NCBI RefSeq assembly: GCF_006715085.1
Contig: NZ_VFMM01000001.1
Span: 1-64,000, forward strand
Direction of reading: 5' to 3'
Origin: Kribbella jejuensis
Lineage (GTDB): Bacteria > Actinomycetota > Actinomycetes > Propionibacteriales > Kribbellaceae
Length of the DNA: 64,000 nt
Shown here: positions 25,983 to 35,044 of the stretch, one piece after another
Position numbering within the stretch: position 1 is the first letter of the stretch
Layout of the letters: each line of letters opens with the position of its first letter
Program-made: the position numbers and the translations under genes
The notes under the pieces: generated by a model
Told to the model about the DNA's origin: nothing
The model's input: only the letters and a program-made list of their open reading frames with translations
Databases searched by the model: none

Positions 25983-26002
25983 GATTAGTCCCAGGGCTAA
26001 TC
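25983..26002. promoter_or_regulatory. Palindromic operator over the ArsR-gene promoter
   Basis: GATTAGTCCCAGGGCTAATC is a 20-bp dyad with perfect 6-bp arms (GATTAG/CTAATC) and partly matching centre. Its right arm overlaps TAATCT (25998-26003), the -10 box of the leaderless regulator gene 6 nt further on. It lies 38 bp from the MFS start, so one bound protein could block both directions. Confidence 0.7.
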
Positions 26003-26009
26003 TTGGCCG

Positions 26010-26999
26010 GTGATCACGATCAGGTTGAACGCGGCGGACGTCGGGCGGATCCGGTTCGCGCTGTCGCCGCTGTGGGAGACCATGACGAGTGTCCGGGCGC
26101 TGAGCAACAACACCGCGCGCAGCGTGCACGGCCCGTGGCTGCAGAAGGTCCGGCCGACCATCGAGGGCGACGACCTGACGTTGCTCAAGGCCCTTATTCC
26201 GCCGTACGGCTACGTGCCCGACTTCGTCACGCCCGCGCCGCCGCGACGGTCGACGAGCTTCGAGTCGGGCCTGGCCGCGATCGCCGCCACGCCCCATGAC
26301 CTGGTGGTGAGCGAGCTCGGCAAGCTGCACACCGACACCCCGCATCCGCTGCTGCCCGAGCTGATCGCCGATCCGGCGCGCGGTCTGGAGCGCATCACGT
26401 CCGCCTTGGAGTCGTACTGGCGCCGCGCCATCGAACCCGACTGGCGCCGGATGCGCGCCCTGCTCCAGGAAGACCTCGCGTTCCGCCTGGACGAACTGGC
26501 GAGCGGCGGCTTGGAACGCCTGTTCCGCAACCTGCACCCGTCGATCCACTACCGCAGCGACCGCATCGAGATCGACCGCCCGTACTGCTGCGACGGCGAA
26601 CCGATGACCGGCCAGGGCGTCCTGCTGGTCCCCTGCGTCTTCACCTGGCCCGCCGGCCTGGCCGTCACCGCCGCACCGCACGTCCCCACCATCACCTACC
26701 CACCTCGGGGTCTCGGCCGCCTCTGGGAAGACCGCCAGGACACCACCGACTCACCCCTCGCCGACCTGGTAGGCCGCACCAGAGCCGCGATCGTCAGCCA
26801 CCTGGACCTCCCGATGTCCACCACCCACCTGGCCAACCAGCTAGGCGTCTCGGCCCCCACCCTCAGCGTCCACCTCAGCATCCTCCGCAACGCCGGCGTA
26901 GTAACGTCCCGCCGCGACGGCCGCACCGTCCTCTACCACCGCACCTCGCTCGGCAACCAACTCCTCTCCGCCTCCACGCCCCTCGCGACAACCGCCTGA
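26010..26999 (+). CDS. ArsR-type winged-helix regulator with DUF5937-like N-terminal domain
   Basis: 329 residues. A long N-terminal domain (about 1-240: MITIRLNAADVGRIRFALSP, LWETMTSVRALSNN) belongs to the DUF5937 type often found in actinobacterial ArsR-like proteins. The DNA-binding winged helix is at the C-terminus (LANQLGVSAPTLSVHLSILR, then RDGRTVLYHRTSLG). No metal-binding cysteine motif in the recognition helix is seen, so a metal sensor is unlikely. The GTG start at 26010 is 6 nt after TAATCT. It is divergent from the MFS gene at 24740-25945, which it probably represses. Confidence 0.82.
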   Translation: MITIRLNAADVGRIRFALSPLWETMTSVRALSNNTARSVHGPWLQKVRPTIEGDDLTLLKALIPPYGYVPDFVTPAPPRRSTSFESGLAAIAATPHDLVVSELGKLHTDTPHPLLPELIADPARGLERITSALESYWRRAIEPDWRRMRALLQEDLAFRLDELASGGLERLFRNLHPSIHYRSDRIEIDRPYCCDGEPMTGQGVLLVPCVFTWPAGLAVTAAPHVPTITYPPRGLGRLWEDRQDTTDSPLADLVGRTRAAIVSHLDLPMSTTHLANQLGVSAPTLSVHLSILRNAGVVTSRRDGRTVLYHRTSLGNQLLSASTPLATTA

Positions 27000-27050
27000 T
27001 CCTTGACAACCGCAGCGACGGTCCGGGAGGTGTCGACGAGGAGGCTTGTC

Positions 27051-28124
27051 ATGACCAAGGACGGCAATTTCAAGAAGGTCGTACGGCGGCACGCGCAGGA
27101 GACCGGGCAGCGGTACACCGAAGCCCTGACGGATCTCCAAGGGCTCACCGACCGCATCTACCACGAGCCGGACGGCGACCGGCTGCTCGTCCATCTACGG
27201 GATCACTACGGGATCGACGCGGTCGCGGCGACGAAGGTCAGCGTGCACAAGACGTACGTGTTCCGCATCGACCGGAACGACGGCGTGCCGTGGATCGCGC
27301 GAGCATTTCCGCCGGCTCGGTCGCGGGCCGACGTCGAGGGCGACGCGGCGATCCTGCGCTTTCTGGAACAGCACGACTATCCAGCGGAACGGCTCGCGGC
27401 CGAGGACGCGGTGTCGGAGTGCGACGGAAGCGCCGTTCTCGTCACCGAATACGTCGAGAGCACCCGGCTTCCGGACGAGACCGGGTTCGCGATCATGGGT
27501 GATCTGCTCGGCCGACTGCACGCGCTGCCGTTCGACGAATCGGTCAGCCGGCCCGGCGGCGCGAGTGGTGAGGACCCGCGTCGAATGGGGACGCCACGGC
27601 AGGATCTCCTGGCCGGCTTGGCGTTTCTCGACGCCGTGGACACGAAGGTCGCGGCGGCCGATCGCGCGCGGTTCGAGCAGCTGCTCGACCAGGTGCGCTC
27701 AGCGGACGACGGCGACGGTCTGCCCGAGGGCCTGGTACACGGCAACCTGCTGCATGCTCCCGATCACGCGACCATGGGCAAGAACGGGCCATTGGCAATC
27801 AACTGGAAGGCGTCCGGGCGCGGGCCTCGGCTCTCCGATCTGGCGTACCTGCTGTGGGGAACGGGGAACTGGGCTCCGACCAGATCCACCGACGTCGAGC
27901 GCGTTGAGGCAGTCGTCAGCGCCTACCGCAAGCACGTCGAGCTGACCGACGAGGAACTCGACCGCCTCGAAGGCGTGATGTACATCAGGCCGCTCTACCT
28001 GGTGTGCTTCGGCTATCGCCGCGACCTCACCAACGGTGTGCCCTTCGACGAGTGGTGGTTCCTCGAGCCGGCGGAGTACTTCACGACCACCGCGGCGGCG
28101 ACCAGGCGAGCGTTCGGACGGTAG
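27051..28124 (+). CDS. Aminoglycoside-phosphotransferase-fold protein, probable pseudokinase
   Basis: 357 residues. An N-terminal basic module (FKKVVRRHAQETGQRYTEAL, 7-26) is fused to an APH-like kinase fold (about 45-355: nucleotide lobe VHKTYVFRIDRND, hinge VLVTEYVESTRLPD). The catalytic loop reads VHGNLLHAPDH where HGD is expected (Asn232), and the metal-binding motif reads LAINWKASG where IDW is expected (Asn251). Both catalytic aspartates are therefore replaced by asparagine, while the later DLA motif (LSDLAYLLWG) is kept. Antibiotic phosphorylation is unlikely; a binding role is possible. The ATG at 27051 has GAGGAGG about 8 nt upstream. Confidence 0.75.
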   Translation: MTKDGNFKKVVRRHAQETGQRYTEALTDLQGLTDRIYHEPDGDRLLVHLRDHYGIDAVAATKVSVHKTYVFRIDRNDGVPWIARAFPPARSRADVEGDAAILRFLEQHDYPAERLAAEDAVSECDGSAVLVTEYVESTRLPDETGFAIMGDLLGRLHALPFDESVSRPGGASGEDPRRMGTPRQDLLAGLAFLDAVDTKVAAADRARFEQLLDQVRSADDGDGLPEGLVHGNLLHAPDHATMGKNGPLAINWKASGRGPRLSDLAYLLWGTGNWAPTRSTDVERVEAVVSAYRKHVELTDEELDRLEGVMYIRPLYLVCFGYRRDLTNGVPFDEWWFLEPAEYFTTTAAATRRAFGR

Positions 28125-28125
28125 C

Positions 28126-30150
28126 TCAGCCGAAGGTGGGTGGGTCGACCTGGACGCGGACCGTGCCGGGGCTCTTCTTGGTGGCGCGGGCGGATTGGGC
28201 TTCCTTGAGGGAACGGACCAGAGTCGCGCCGTGAGTCCGAGGGGTGCGGACCACGGCGCGCGCCGTCTCGTCGTCGATGTCGACCGGGCCGAGGACTTCC
28301 AGGCCGGCCGACGGCGGGATCAGGTCGCGGAGGCGGGCGATCAGGTCGTTCACGGACTCGGGCGGGCCGGTGAGTTCCGCGAGTTTGGCGGCCGGGGCGA
28401 GGCGGGCGGTACGGCGTTCTTCGATCTCGCGCAGGGCGTAGCCCTCGGGGCTCCAGCGGACGATGGCCTGGAGCGGGAGGGCGGACGGGTCGCCGACGAG
28501 GATCACCGGTGCGCCGGCGCGCACCAGAGCGGCGGCGTTGAACCAACGGCGTACAGCTTCTTCGGCAGCTCGGAGGTCGGGGCGGGAGAGCATCAGCCAC
28601 GTGTCGAGCAGAAGTGCTGCTGCGTACCCGCCCTCGGCCACGGGTTCGGCTCCGGGCGTGGTGACGATCAACGCAGGGGCCTCGGAGACCGAGTCGAGCA
28701 CGTTGTCGCCGCCCGACGTACGCACGACGACTCCGGGGAACGCGCGCCCGAGTTCCTCCGCCGTACGACGCGCACCGATAATCGCCGCGCGCATCCGGGT
28801 GTCGCCACACTCCGGGCAGCGATGGTCGGCCGCCGGCCGTCCGCACACGCTGCAGCTCGCGGGCCCGGATCCCCCGGTACGGCGCAACGTCCCGCCACAC
28901 GTCGAGCACCGCGACGGCGCCCGGCACGTCTGGCACACCAGGCTCGGCAGGTATCCGGCGCGCGGGACCTGCACCAGCACGGGCCCGGAGCGCAGGCCCT
29001 CGCGCGCGATCTCGAACGCCCGGTGCGGCAACCGCGCCGCCCGCGCCGAGGGGTCTCGCGCCAGGTCGATGTCCGACTCCCCCGCGATGTGCACCGACGG
29101 CGCCGCCGCGCGGATCACCTTCCGGTCCGCGATCAGCTCGTGCGCGAACCCGGACTCGATCAACGCCGCCGCCTCCGCGGACCGCGCGAACCCCCCGAGG
29201 AGCGCGGCACACTGCTGCCGGAACGCCCGCAACAGCAGGACTTCGCGGGCATGTGGGTACGGCGCGCGCGGTTCGGCGTACGACTCGTCGCCGTCGTCCC
29301 ACATGGCCACCAGCCCGAGATCCGCCACCGGCGCGAAGGCTGCCGCGCGCGTCCCGATCACGACCCGCGCCCGCCCGTGCAACGCGGCCAGGAACGCGCG
29401 GTAACGGGCCGTCGGCCCCAGATCCGCCGACAACGTGACGAACCCCGACTCCCCCAGCACCGCCGTACACGCGGCCGCCAACCGCTCCAGGTCCCGCGCG
29501 TCGGGCACCAGCAGCAACGCCCCGCGACCGGACGCCGCACACACCGCGGCAGCCTGCGCGAACGCCAGCGGCCAATCAGCCCCCGGTACGGCGGTCCACA
29601 CCGCCCGCGGTGCCTCGCCCCGCGCGATCGCGTCGAGAAAGCCAGGAGGGTACGGCGACCACTCGGTGCGCGACGTCGACGCCGGCGGGCGCGCGGGCTG
29701 GTCGCAGCGCAGCGGCTCGTTCTCCACCTTCGCGTGCCGGGGCGGGACCGCTAGGCGCGTGACATCCGCGAGCACTCCGGCGTACCGGTCGGCGACGGCC
29801 CGGCAGAGGTCCGCGATCTCGGGCGTCAACACGCGCTCGGGAGACACCACCTTGCGCAGCCGGACCAGCTTGCCGTCGTGGTCGGATTCGGCCAGTCGCT
29901 CCAGCACGAACCCGTCCAGGTCCTTACCGGCGAACCGCACCTTCACCCGCGCGCCGGGCTGCGCGGCCGCGGCCAGGTCGTCCGGCACCAGGTAGTCGAA
30001 CGGCCGGTCCAGGTGCGGCAGCGACACGTCGACCGCGATCCGGGCCACCGGCAACGTCGTCGTGATCTCGGCCGGTTCCTTGGTGCGCGACTTGCGAACG
30101 GTGTCGCGCAGCAGCGTCAACTGCTGCGGGGAATCTCCGTTCGACGTCAC
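28126..30150 (-). CDS. priA: Primosomal protein PriA, degenerate helicase
   Basis: 674 residues. The N-terminal 3'-DNA-end-binding domain (IAVDVSLPHLDRPFDYLVPD) is present, and zinc ligands appear as four CxxC pairs (CQTCRAPSRCSTC, CSVCGRPAADHRCPEC). The ATPase core has lost its motifs: the Walker A position reads AVPGADWPLAF, and the Walker B position MWDDGDE instead of DEEH. Actinobacterial PriA proteins are known to lack detectable helicase motifs, so this is a lineage trait and not a broken copy. The GTG at 30150 lies 6 nt from TAGCAT (plus-strand 30157-30162). It is separated from metK by a terminator. Confidence 0.9.
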   Translation of the reverse strand: MTSNGDSPQQLTLLRDTVRKSRTKEPAEITTTLPVARIAVDVSLPHLDRPFDYLVPDDLAAAAQPGARVKVRFAGKDLDGFVLERLAESDHDGKLVRLRKVVSPERVLTPEIADLCRAVADRYAGVLADVTRLAVPPRHAKVENEPLRCDQPARPPASTSRTEWSPYPPGFLDAIARGEAPRAVWTAVPGADWPLAFAQAAAVCAASGRGALLLVPDARDLERLAAACTAVLGESGFVTLSADLGPTARYRAFLAALHGRARVVIGTRAAAFAPVADLGLVAMWDDGDESYAEPRAPYPHAREVLLLRAFRQQCAALLGGFARSAEAAALIESGFAHELIADRKVIRAAAPSVHIAGESDIDLARDPSARAARLPHRAFEIAREGLRSGPVLVQVPRAGYLPSLVCQTCRAPSRCSTCGGTLRRTGGSGPASCSVCGRPAADHRCPECGDTRMRAAIIGARRTAEELGRAFPGVVVRTSGGDNVLDSVSEAPALIVTTPGAEPVAEGGYAAALLLDTWLMLSRPDLRAAEEAVRRWFNAAALVRAGAPVILVGDPSALPLQAIVRWSPEGYALREIEERRTARLAPAAKLAELTGPPESVNDLIARLRDLIPPSAGLEVLGPVDIDDETARAVVRTPRTHGATLVRSLKEAQSARATKKSPGTVRVQVDPPTFG

Positions 30151-30217
30151 CGGGAAATGCTAGTCGGAGGCGGCGACAGTCCGTAGCAGGCGGGTCTGGC
30201 GGCTGTGGACAAGCCAC

Positions 30218-30247
30218 GGCCCCGATCGCCTCGCGGTGACCGGGGCC
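30218..30247 (-). terminator. Strong hairpin downstream of metK
   Basis: A 13-bp stem with one A-C mismatch and one G-T pair and a TCGC loop, formed by GGCCCCGATCGCC (30218-30230) and GGTGACCGGGGCC (30235-30247). It stands 21 bp beyond the metK stop and 67 bp before the priA start on the same strand. There is no T tract, as usual in high-GC actinobacteria. It should separate metK from priA transcription. Confidence 0.75.
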
Positions 30248-30268
30248 GGGCCCGTACTACTTGTCGAC

Positions 30269-31462
30269 CTACTTGTTGACTGCGGCCTTGAGGGCCTCGA
30301 CGCGGTCCGTGCGCTCCCAGGTGAAGTCCTCGCCGGTGCGGCCGAAGTGGCCGTTCTTCGCGGTCTGCGCGTAGATCGGCCGGAGCAGCTCGAGGTCACG
30401 GATGATCGCGGCCGGCCGCAGGTCGAAGACCTCGCGGACCGCGTCGGCGATCTTGCCGACGTCGACCTGCTCGGTGCCGAAGGTGTCGACGTAGAAGCCG
30501 ACCGGCGCGGCCTTGCCGATCGCGTACGCGACCTGGCACTCCACCCGGTCCGCCAGCCCGGCGGCGACGATGTTCTTCGCCACCCAGCGCATCGCGTACG
30601 CCGCCGAACGGTCGACCTTCGACGGGTCCTTGCCGGAGAACGCGCCACCGCCGTGCCGCGCCATCCCGCCGTAGGTGTCGATGATGATCTTCCGCCCGGT
30701 CAGCCCGGCGTCACCCATCGGGCCGCCGATCTCGAACCGGCCGGTCGGGTTCACCAGCAGCTTGTAGTCGCGTGCGTCGATGTCGAACTGCTCGAGCACC
30801 GGGTCGACGACGTGCTTTTTGATGTCCGGGGTCAGCATCGTGTCCAGGTTGATGTCGGCCGCGTGCTGGCTGGACACCACCACAGTGTCGACCCGGACCG
30901 CCCGGTCCCCGTCGTACTCGATGGTGACCTGGGTCTTACCGTCCGGCCGCAGGTACGCCAGGGTGCCGTTCTTGCGCACCTCGGCGAGCCGCTCGGACAG
31001 CCGGTGCGCGATCGTGATCGGCAGCGGCATCAGCTCCGGCGTCTCGTTGGACGCGTAGCCGAACATGAGTCCCTGGTCCCCCGCCCCCTGCAGGTCCAGT
31101 TCGTCCTTGGACGCGTCCGAGCGCGTCTCGTACGCCGTGTCGACACCCTGCGCGATGTCCGCCGATTGGCTCCCGATCGCGACCTGCACCCCACAGGACG
31201 CGCCGTCGAAGCCCTTCAGGGACGAGTCGTAGCCGATCTCCAGGATGCGCGACCGCACGATCCCCGGGATGTCGACGTACGCCGTCGTGGTGACCTCACC
31301 CGCGACAACCACCAGACCCGTCGTGATCAGGGTCTCCACCGCGACCCGGCTCTTCGGGTCCTCGGCCAGCAACGCGTCGAGGATGGAGTCGCTGATCTGG
31401 TCAGCAATCTTGTCCGGGTGACCCTCGGTCACGGACTCGGACGTGAAAAGGCGCCTCGCCAC
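30269..31462 (-). CDS. metK: S-adenosylmethionine synthetase
   Basis: A 397-residue, full-length enzyme that makes SAM from methionine and ATP. Signatures are [40 protein letters not shown] and [19 protein letters not shown], plus [20 protein letters not shown]. The GTG at 31462 is supported by GGGAG about 4 nt away; longer in-frame starts give a non-homologous extension. The 190-bp leader back to the next gene was checked for a SAM riboswitch pattern and none was recognised. It stands between coaBC and priA, as in the conserved actinobacterial order. Confidence 0.96.
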   Translation of the reverse strand: MARRLFTSESVTEGHPDKIADQISDSILDALLAEDPKSRVAVETLITTGLVVVAGEVTTTAYVDIPGIVRSRILEIGYDSSLKGFDGASCGVQVAIGSQSADIAQGVDTAYETRSDASKDELDLQGAGDQGLMFGYASNETPELMPLPITIAHRLSERLAEVRKNGTLAYLRPDGKTQVTIEYDGDRAVRVDTVVVSSQHAADINLDTMLTPDIKKHVVDPVLEQFDIDARDYKLLVNPTGRFEIGGPMGDAGLTGRKIIIDTYGGMARHGGGAFSGKDPSKVDRSAAYAMRWVAKNIVAAGLADRVECQVAYAIGKAAPVGFYVDTFGTEQVDVGKIADAVREVFDLRPAAIIRDLELLRPIYAQTAKNGHFGRTGEDFTWERTDRVEALKAAVNK

Positions 31463-31651
31463 AATTCTCCCTCGAATTCCTCGTGTGCCGCCCGGCTGCG
31501 CGTTGGCCCGGCCGCGCGGTCCCCCCAATGCACCGGCGGTTGGCGATGCATCTGGGAAGTATGCCAGCAGTTTCCCCTGCAGACCCGGCGGCACTCCGAA
31601 TTCATCCGGGATACGAGATCGGTGATCACATATTGGACAGCCGGCCGGCTG

Positions 31652-32764
31652 TCACGCGTGCGCGCCGACCGTCACCTCGCCGAGTGTGAGCGACGGCGCA
31701 GCACCGAGGATGGCACCGATCCGGTCCACCTCGGCCTCCAGGAGCTTGCGGCGGCGCCGGTTCAGCGGGGTCAGCGCTTCGACCGTCACGTGCAGTGTCC
31801 GGCCGGACTTCTTCTGATGCCAGACGCCGGCGACGACGCCGTCGACGAGCAGCAGCGGGTAGTTCCCGGCCTGCCCGCGGGCGGTCGCGCGGGCGAACGC
31901 CTTGCCCGGGAACAGCAGCTCCCGCGGGAAGCTGCCGACGCCGTACGCGTCGAAGTACGGCAACAGCCGCACGCCCTCCACCCGCTCGTCCGGGAACTCG
32001 CCGTCGCCCGGGGCATACCAAACCGTATGGTCTGCCAGCGTCGCGCGCGGCAGGTCGTCGAAGTACGGCTTGACCGTCGTCGGCGGCACGTTGAGCCAGC
32101 GCGCGAACTGCTGCGGGGTCGCGGGGCCGTAGGAAGAGAGATACCGGTGCAGGAGCTCGGTCAGCGCCTTCTCCGCGGGCATCGGGTCGAACGGGCGGAG
32201 ACGATGCGGGTTCGAGTACGTCGTGAGCCGCCCACGCAGCGGTCCGTGGCAGAGAACGCCGGCGTGCGCGGCCACGGAGACCGCCTGCCGCCACCGGGCC
32301 CAGGCGCCCTGGAACGCCGGGATCGTCGGCGTACGGGCCCATTCGCCGGTGCGCCGTACGACCTCCTCGGTCAGCTCGTCGACGGTCAGGTCGTCGTGCG
32401 CGAGAGCCTCGCCGATCGCGACCACGACCTGGTCGATCTCGTCCGCGGTCATCCGGATCGGCGCGGGCTGCTGCCCGCTCGACGGCAACGCCGACAGCGC
32501 CCCGGTCCACATCGGCAGATCCTCGAGCGGCAGCAGATGCACGGTCCCCCGCGGCCCGAACGTCTTCACCAGGCTCTCGTCCCGCTGCACCGCCGCCCGG
32601 TCAGCCCCGTCCAGCCGCAGCGCCACGGACAATTCCCCCGCGGACGCGATCTGCGCATGAGCGCCACACATCGCCCGGACGGCGTCAACCGCCGTACTCA
32701 CGGGCTCGACCAAACCGTGCCGCCGCATCCGCCGCGCGACGACGGCCTCCCAGCTGATGTCCAT
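31652..32764 (-). CDS. AlkZ-like winged-helix DNA-binding protein
   Basis: A 370-residue member of the HTH_42/YcaQ group (tandem winged helices). Relatives AlkZ/YcaQ are DNA glycosylases that remove bulky alkylated or crosslinked bases. The N-terminal stretch VRAMCGAHAQIASAGELSVA aligns with the conserved AQ-containing helix, and FGPRGTVHLLPLEDLPMW with the next motif. The C-terminal wing holds LLVDGVVAGVWHQKKSGRT. Catalytic competence is uncertain because the QxQ-type motif is not clear. The ATG at 32764 is 7 nt from TAGTGT (plus-strand 32772-32777), so it is leaderless. It is an insertion between coaBC and metK. Confidence 0.75.
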   Translation of the reverse strand: MDISWEAVVARRMRRHGLVEPVSTAVDAVRAMCGAHAQIASAGELSVALRLDGADRAAVQRDESLVKTFGPRGTVHLLPLEDLPMWTGALSALPSSGQQPAPIRMTADEIDQVVVAIGEALAHDDLTVDELTEEVVRRTGEWARTPTIPAFQGAWARWRQAVSVAAHAGVLCHGPLRGRLTTYSNPHRLRPFDPMPAEKALTELLHRYLSSYGPATPQQFARWLNVPPTTVKPYFDDLPRATLADHTVWYAPGDGEFPDERVEGVRLLPYFDAYGVGSFPRELLFPGKAFARATARGQAGNYPLLLVDGVVAGVWHQKKSGRTLHVTVEALTPLNRRRRKLLEAEVDRIGAILGAAPSLTLGEVTVGAHA

Positions 32765-32805
32765 ACCCACGACACTAGGGACAGAAGCGGACAGGTTCTG
32801 TCCTC

Positions 32806-34044
32806 TTAGGACCAGTGGGTGGCGACGAGGTTCCAGATGACTCCGGCCAGTGCGTCCTTGCTCCCGGAGGGGACCGGGAGGGCGCTGCCCGAGCGGTCCA
32901 GGATGACGGCCTCGTTGAGGTCACTACCGAAGACCTTGCCGCCGGAGACGTCGTTCACGACCAGCAGGTCGCAGCCCTTGCGCTCGAGTTTGGCCCGGCC
33001 GAGCTCGAGGATCGTGTGGTCGGTGTCGCCGGTCTCGGCCGCGAACCCGACGATCACCTGGTCGGGACGGGCGCGGTCGTGCGAGATCGTGTGCAGGATG
33101 TCCGGGTTCTGCACCAGGTTGACGGCGGGTACGGCACCGTCGGCGGTCTTCTTGATCTTGTGTTCGACCACGTCCGCGGGCCGGAAGTCCGCGACCGCCG
33201 CGGCCATCACGATGGCGTCCGCGTCGGCGGCGCGGCCGGTGATCTCGTCGTACAGGTCCTGGGCCGAGACGACCGGAACCACCTGGACCCCGGCCGGGTC
33301 GGGCAGCTCGGAATTGGCCGCGACCAGCGTGACCTTGGCGCCGCGGGCGGCCGCGATCCGGGCCAGCGCGTAGCCCTGCTTGCCTGACGAGGAGTTGCCG
33401 AGGAACCGCACCGGGTCGAGGTGTTCGCGGGTGCCGCCGGCGCTGATCAGCACGTGCTTCCCGGTGAGGTCGGCGACCTCGTGACCGGCGGCGCGGGCCG
33501 CTTCGTCGGCGAGCATCAGCTGGCTGATCGCGAAGATCTCCGACGGCTCCGGCAGCCGGCCGCGGCCGGTGTCGGCGCCGGTCAGCCGCCCGACGGCGGG
33601 GTCGAGAACCGTGATCCCGCGCGAGCGCAGGGTCTCGACGTTCGCCTGGGTGGCCGGGTGCTCCCACATCTCGGTGTGCATCGCGGCCGCGAACAGGATC
33701 GGGCAGCGCGCCGTGAGCAGGGTGTTCGTGAGCAGGTCGTCGGCGAGCCCGTGCGCGGCCTTGGCGATCAGGTTCGCGGTGGCGGGCGCCACCACGACCA
33801 GCTCCGCGGCCTTGCCGATCCGGACGTGCGGAACCTCCTGCACGTCGTCGAACGGGTCCGCCGTCACAGGCTGCCCGGACAGCGCCGCCCAGGTGGCCGC
33901 GCCGACGAACTCCAGCGCGGCAGCGGTCGGCACCACTCGGACGCTGTGCCCGGACTCGGTCAGCCGCCGCAGCAGGTCACAGACCTTGTACGCCGCGATG
34001 CCGCCGCCGACACCGAGCACGACGTTCGGCTTGTGCGTGGGCAC
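32806..34044 (-). CDS. coaBC: Bifunctional phosphopantothenoylcysteine decarboxylase/synthetase
   Basis: A 412-residue fusion. The N-terminal CoaC flavoprotein (1-180) shows VVLGVGGGIAAYKVCDLLRR, FMN site VVVAPATANLIAKAAHGLAD, and the substrate clamp AAAMHTEMWEHPATQAN. The C-terminal CoaB (from about 188) shows LISAGGTREHLDPVRFLGNS, SSGKQGYALA and VMAAAVADFRP. Together they convert 4'-phosphopantothenate to 4'-phosphopantetheine for CoA synthesis. GTG start. It follows rpoZ after 12 bp in the mihF-gmk-rpoZ-coaBC set. Confidence 0.95.
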   Translation of the reverse strand: MPTHKPNVVLGVGGGIAAYKVCDLLRRLTESGHSVRVVPTAAALEFVGAATWAALSGQPVTADPFDDVQEVPHVRIGKAAELVVVAPATANLIAKAAHGLADDLLTNTLLTARCPILFAAAMHTEMWEHPATQANVETLRSRGITVLDPAVGRLTGADTGRGRLPEPSEIFAISQLMLADEAARAAGHEVADLTGKHVLISAGGTREHLDPVRFLGNSSSGKQGYALARIAAARGAKVTLVAANSELPDPAGVQVVPVVSAQDLYDEITGRAADADAIVMAAAVADFRPADVVEHKIKKTADGAVPAVNLVQNPDILHTISHDRARPDQVIVGFAAETGDTDHTILELGRAKLERKGCDLLVVNDVSGGKVFGSDLNEAVILDRSGSALPVPSGSKDALAGVIWNLVATHWS

Positions 34045-34056
34045 GTGCGGTCCGGA

Positions 34057-34362
34057 TTACTCGGACTTCTCCGCGGCCGCGGCGGCTTCCGCCTCGGCCT
34101 CGGGGTCGATGTCGGTGCAGGTCAGCACGCCCTCGTTGATCTCGCGCATCGCGATCGACAGCGGCTTCTCCTGGACGTGCGTCTCGACCAGCGGTCCGAC
34201 GTACTCCAGCAGGCCCTCGCCGAGCTGGGAGTAGTAGGCGTTGATCTGCCGCGCCCGCTTGGCCGAGTACAGCACGAGCTTGTACTTGGAGTCGGTGTGG
34301 GTGAGCAGGTCGTCGATCGGCGGGGAGGTGATGCCGATGGCGACGGGCTGGTTGCCAGACAA
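34057..34362 (-). CDS. rpoZ: RNA polymerase omega subunit
   Basis: A 101-residue protein with [20 protein letters not shown], then [20 protein letters not shown], the conserved omega core that clamps the beta' subunit, and an acidic alanine-rich tail. The start is a TTG codon at 34362, 2 bp after the gmk stop; the weak codon may be compensated by coupling to gmk. The gene order gmk-rpoZ-coaBC is conserved in bacteria. Confidence 0.94.
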   Translation of the reverse strand: MSGNQPVAIGITSPPIDDLLTHTDSKYKLVLYSAKRARQINAYYSQLGEGLLEYVGPLVETHVQEKPLSIAMREINEGVLTCTDIDPEAEAEAAAAAEKSE

Positions 34363-34364
34363 GT

Positions 34365-35039
34365 TCAGCTCTTTCCAGAGATGGAGGGTGATCGAATCAA
34401 CTTTACCAACTGATCGGCCGCCTCCCGAACCGAGGCGTTCACGATCGTCACGTCGAACTCCTTCTCGGCCGCGAGCTCCAGCACCGCGGTCTCGAGCCGG
34501 CGTTCACGCTCCTCGGCGGTCTCGGTCCCGCGACCGACCAGCCGGCGGACCAGTTCGTCCCAGCTCGGCGGGGCCAGGAAGACGAACTGAGCCTCCGGCA
34601 TGGTCTCGCGGACCTGGCGGGCGCCCTGCAGGTCGATCTCCAGCAGCGCGGGCCGGCCGGTGGCCAGCTTGTCCAGCACCGGCTGCCGGGGTGTGCCGTA
34701 CCGGGCGGCCTTGTGCACGACCGCCCACTCCAGCAGCTCACCGTCGGCGATCATCCGGTCGAACTCGGCGTCCGACACGAACAGGTAGTGCACGCCGTGC
34801 ACCTCGTTCGGACGCGGTTTGCGGGTGGTCGCCGAGACCGAGATCCAGATGTCCGGGAACCGTTCGCGGATGTCGGCCGCCACCGTCCCCTTGCCGACCG
34901 CGGTCGGGCCGGCCAGCACGGTCAGCCGGGCCGGTGGCCGGTCACCGGATCCAGGTCCGGTGGTGGCGGGGTCGTTCGGGTGCGTGGTCATCGTCACACC
35001 AGTGTCCAACGAGCCAGTCAGCGTTTCGGTCTGGCTCAC
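34365..35039 (-). CDS. gmk: Guanylate kinase
   Basis: Phosphorylates GMP to GDP. The P-loop is [17 protein letters not shown]; the GMP-binding region is [20 protein letters not shown] then [15 protein letters not shown]; then [15 protein letters not shown]. The start is uncertain. GTG at 35039 (224 residues) has GGAG 8 nt upstream and is used here; ATG at 34991 gives 208 residues but lacks a visible ribosome-binding site. The first 30-45 residues are low-complexity and not part of the fold in either case. It lies between mihF and rpoZ. Confidence 0.93.
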   Translation of the reverse strand: MSQTETLTGSLDTGVTMTTHPNDPATTGPGSGDRPPARLTVLAGPTAVGKGTVAADIRERFPDIWISVSATTRKPRPNEVHGVHYLFVSDAEFDRMIADGELLEWAVVHKAARYGTPRQPVLDKLATGRPALLEIDLQGARQVRETMPEAQFVFLAPPSWDELVRRLVGRGTETAEERERRLETAVLELAAEKEFDVTIVNASVREAADQLVKLIRSPSISGKS

Positions 35040-35044
35040 CTGGA

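Noticed and set aside
31463..31651. Possible SAM riboswitch upstream of metK
   Set aside because: I compared the leader with what I recall of SAM-I, SAM-II and SAM-IV cores and found no matching paired elements; a covariance-model search would settle it.
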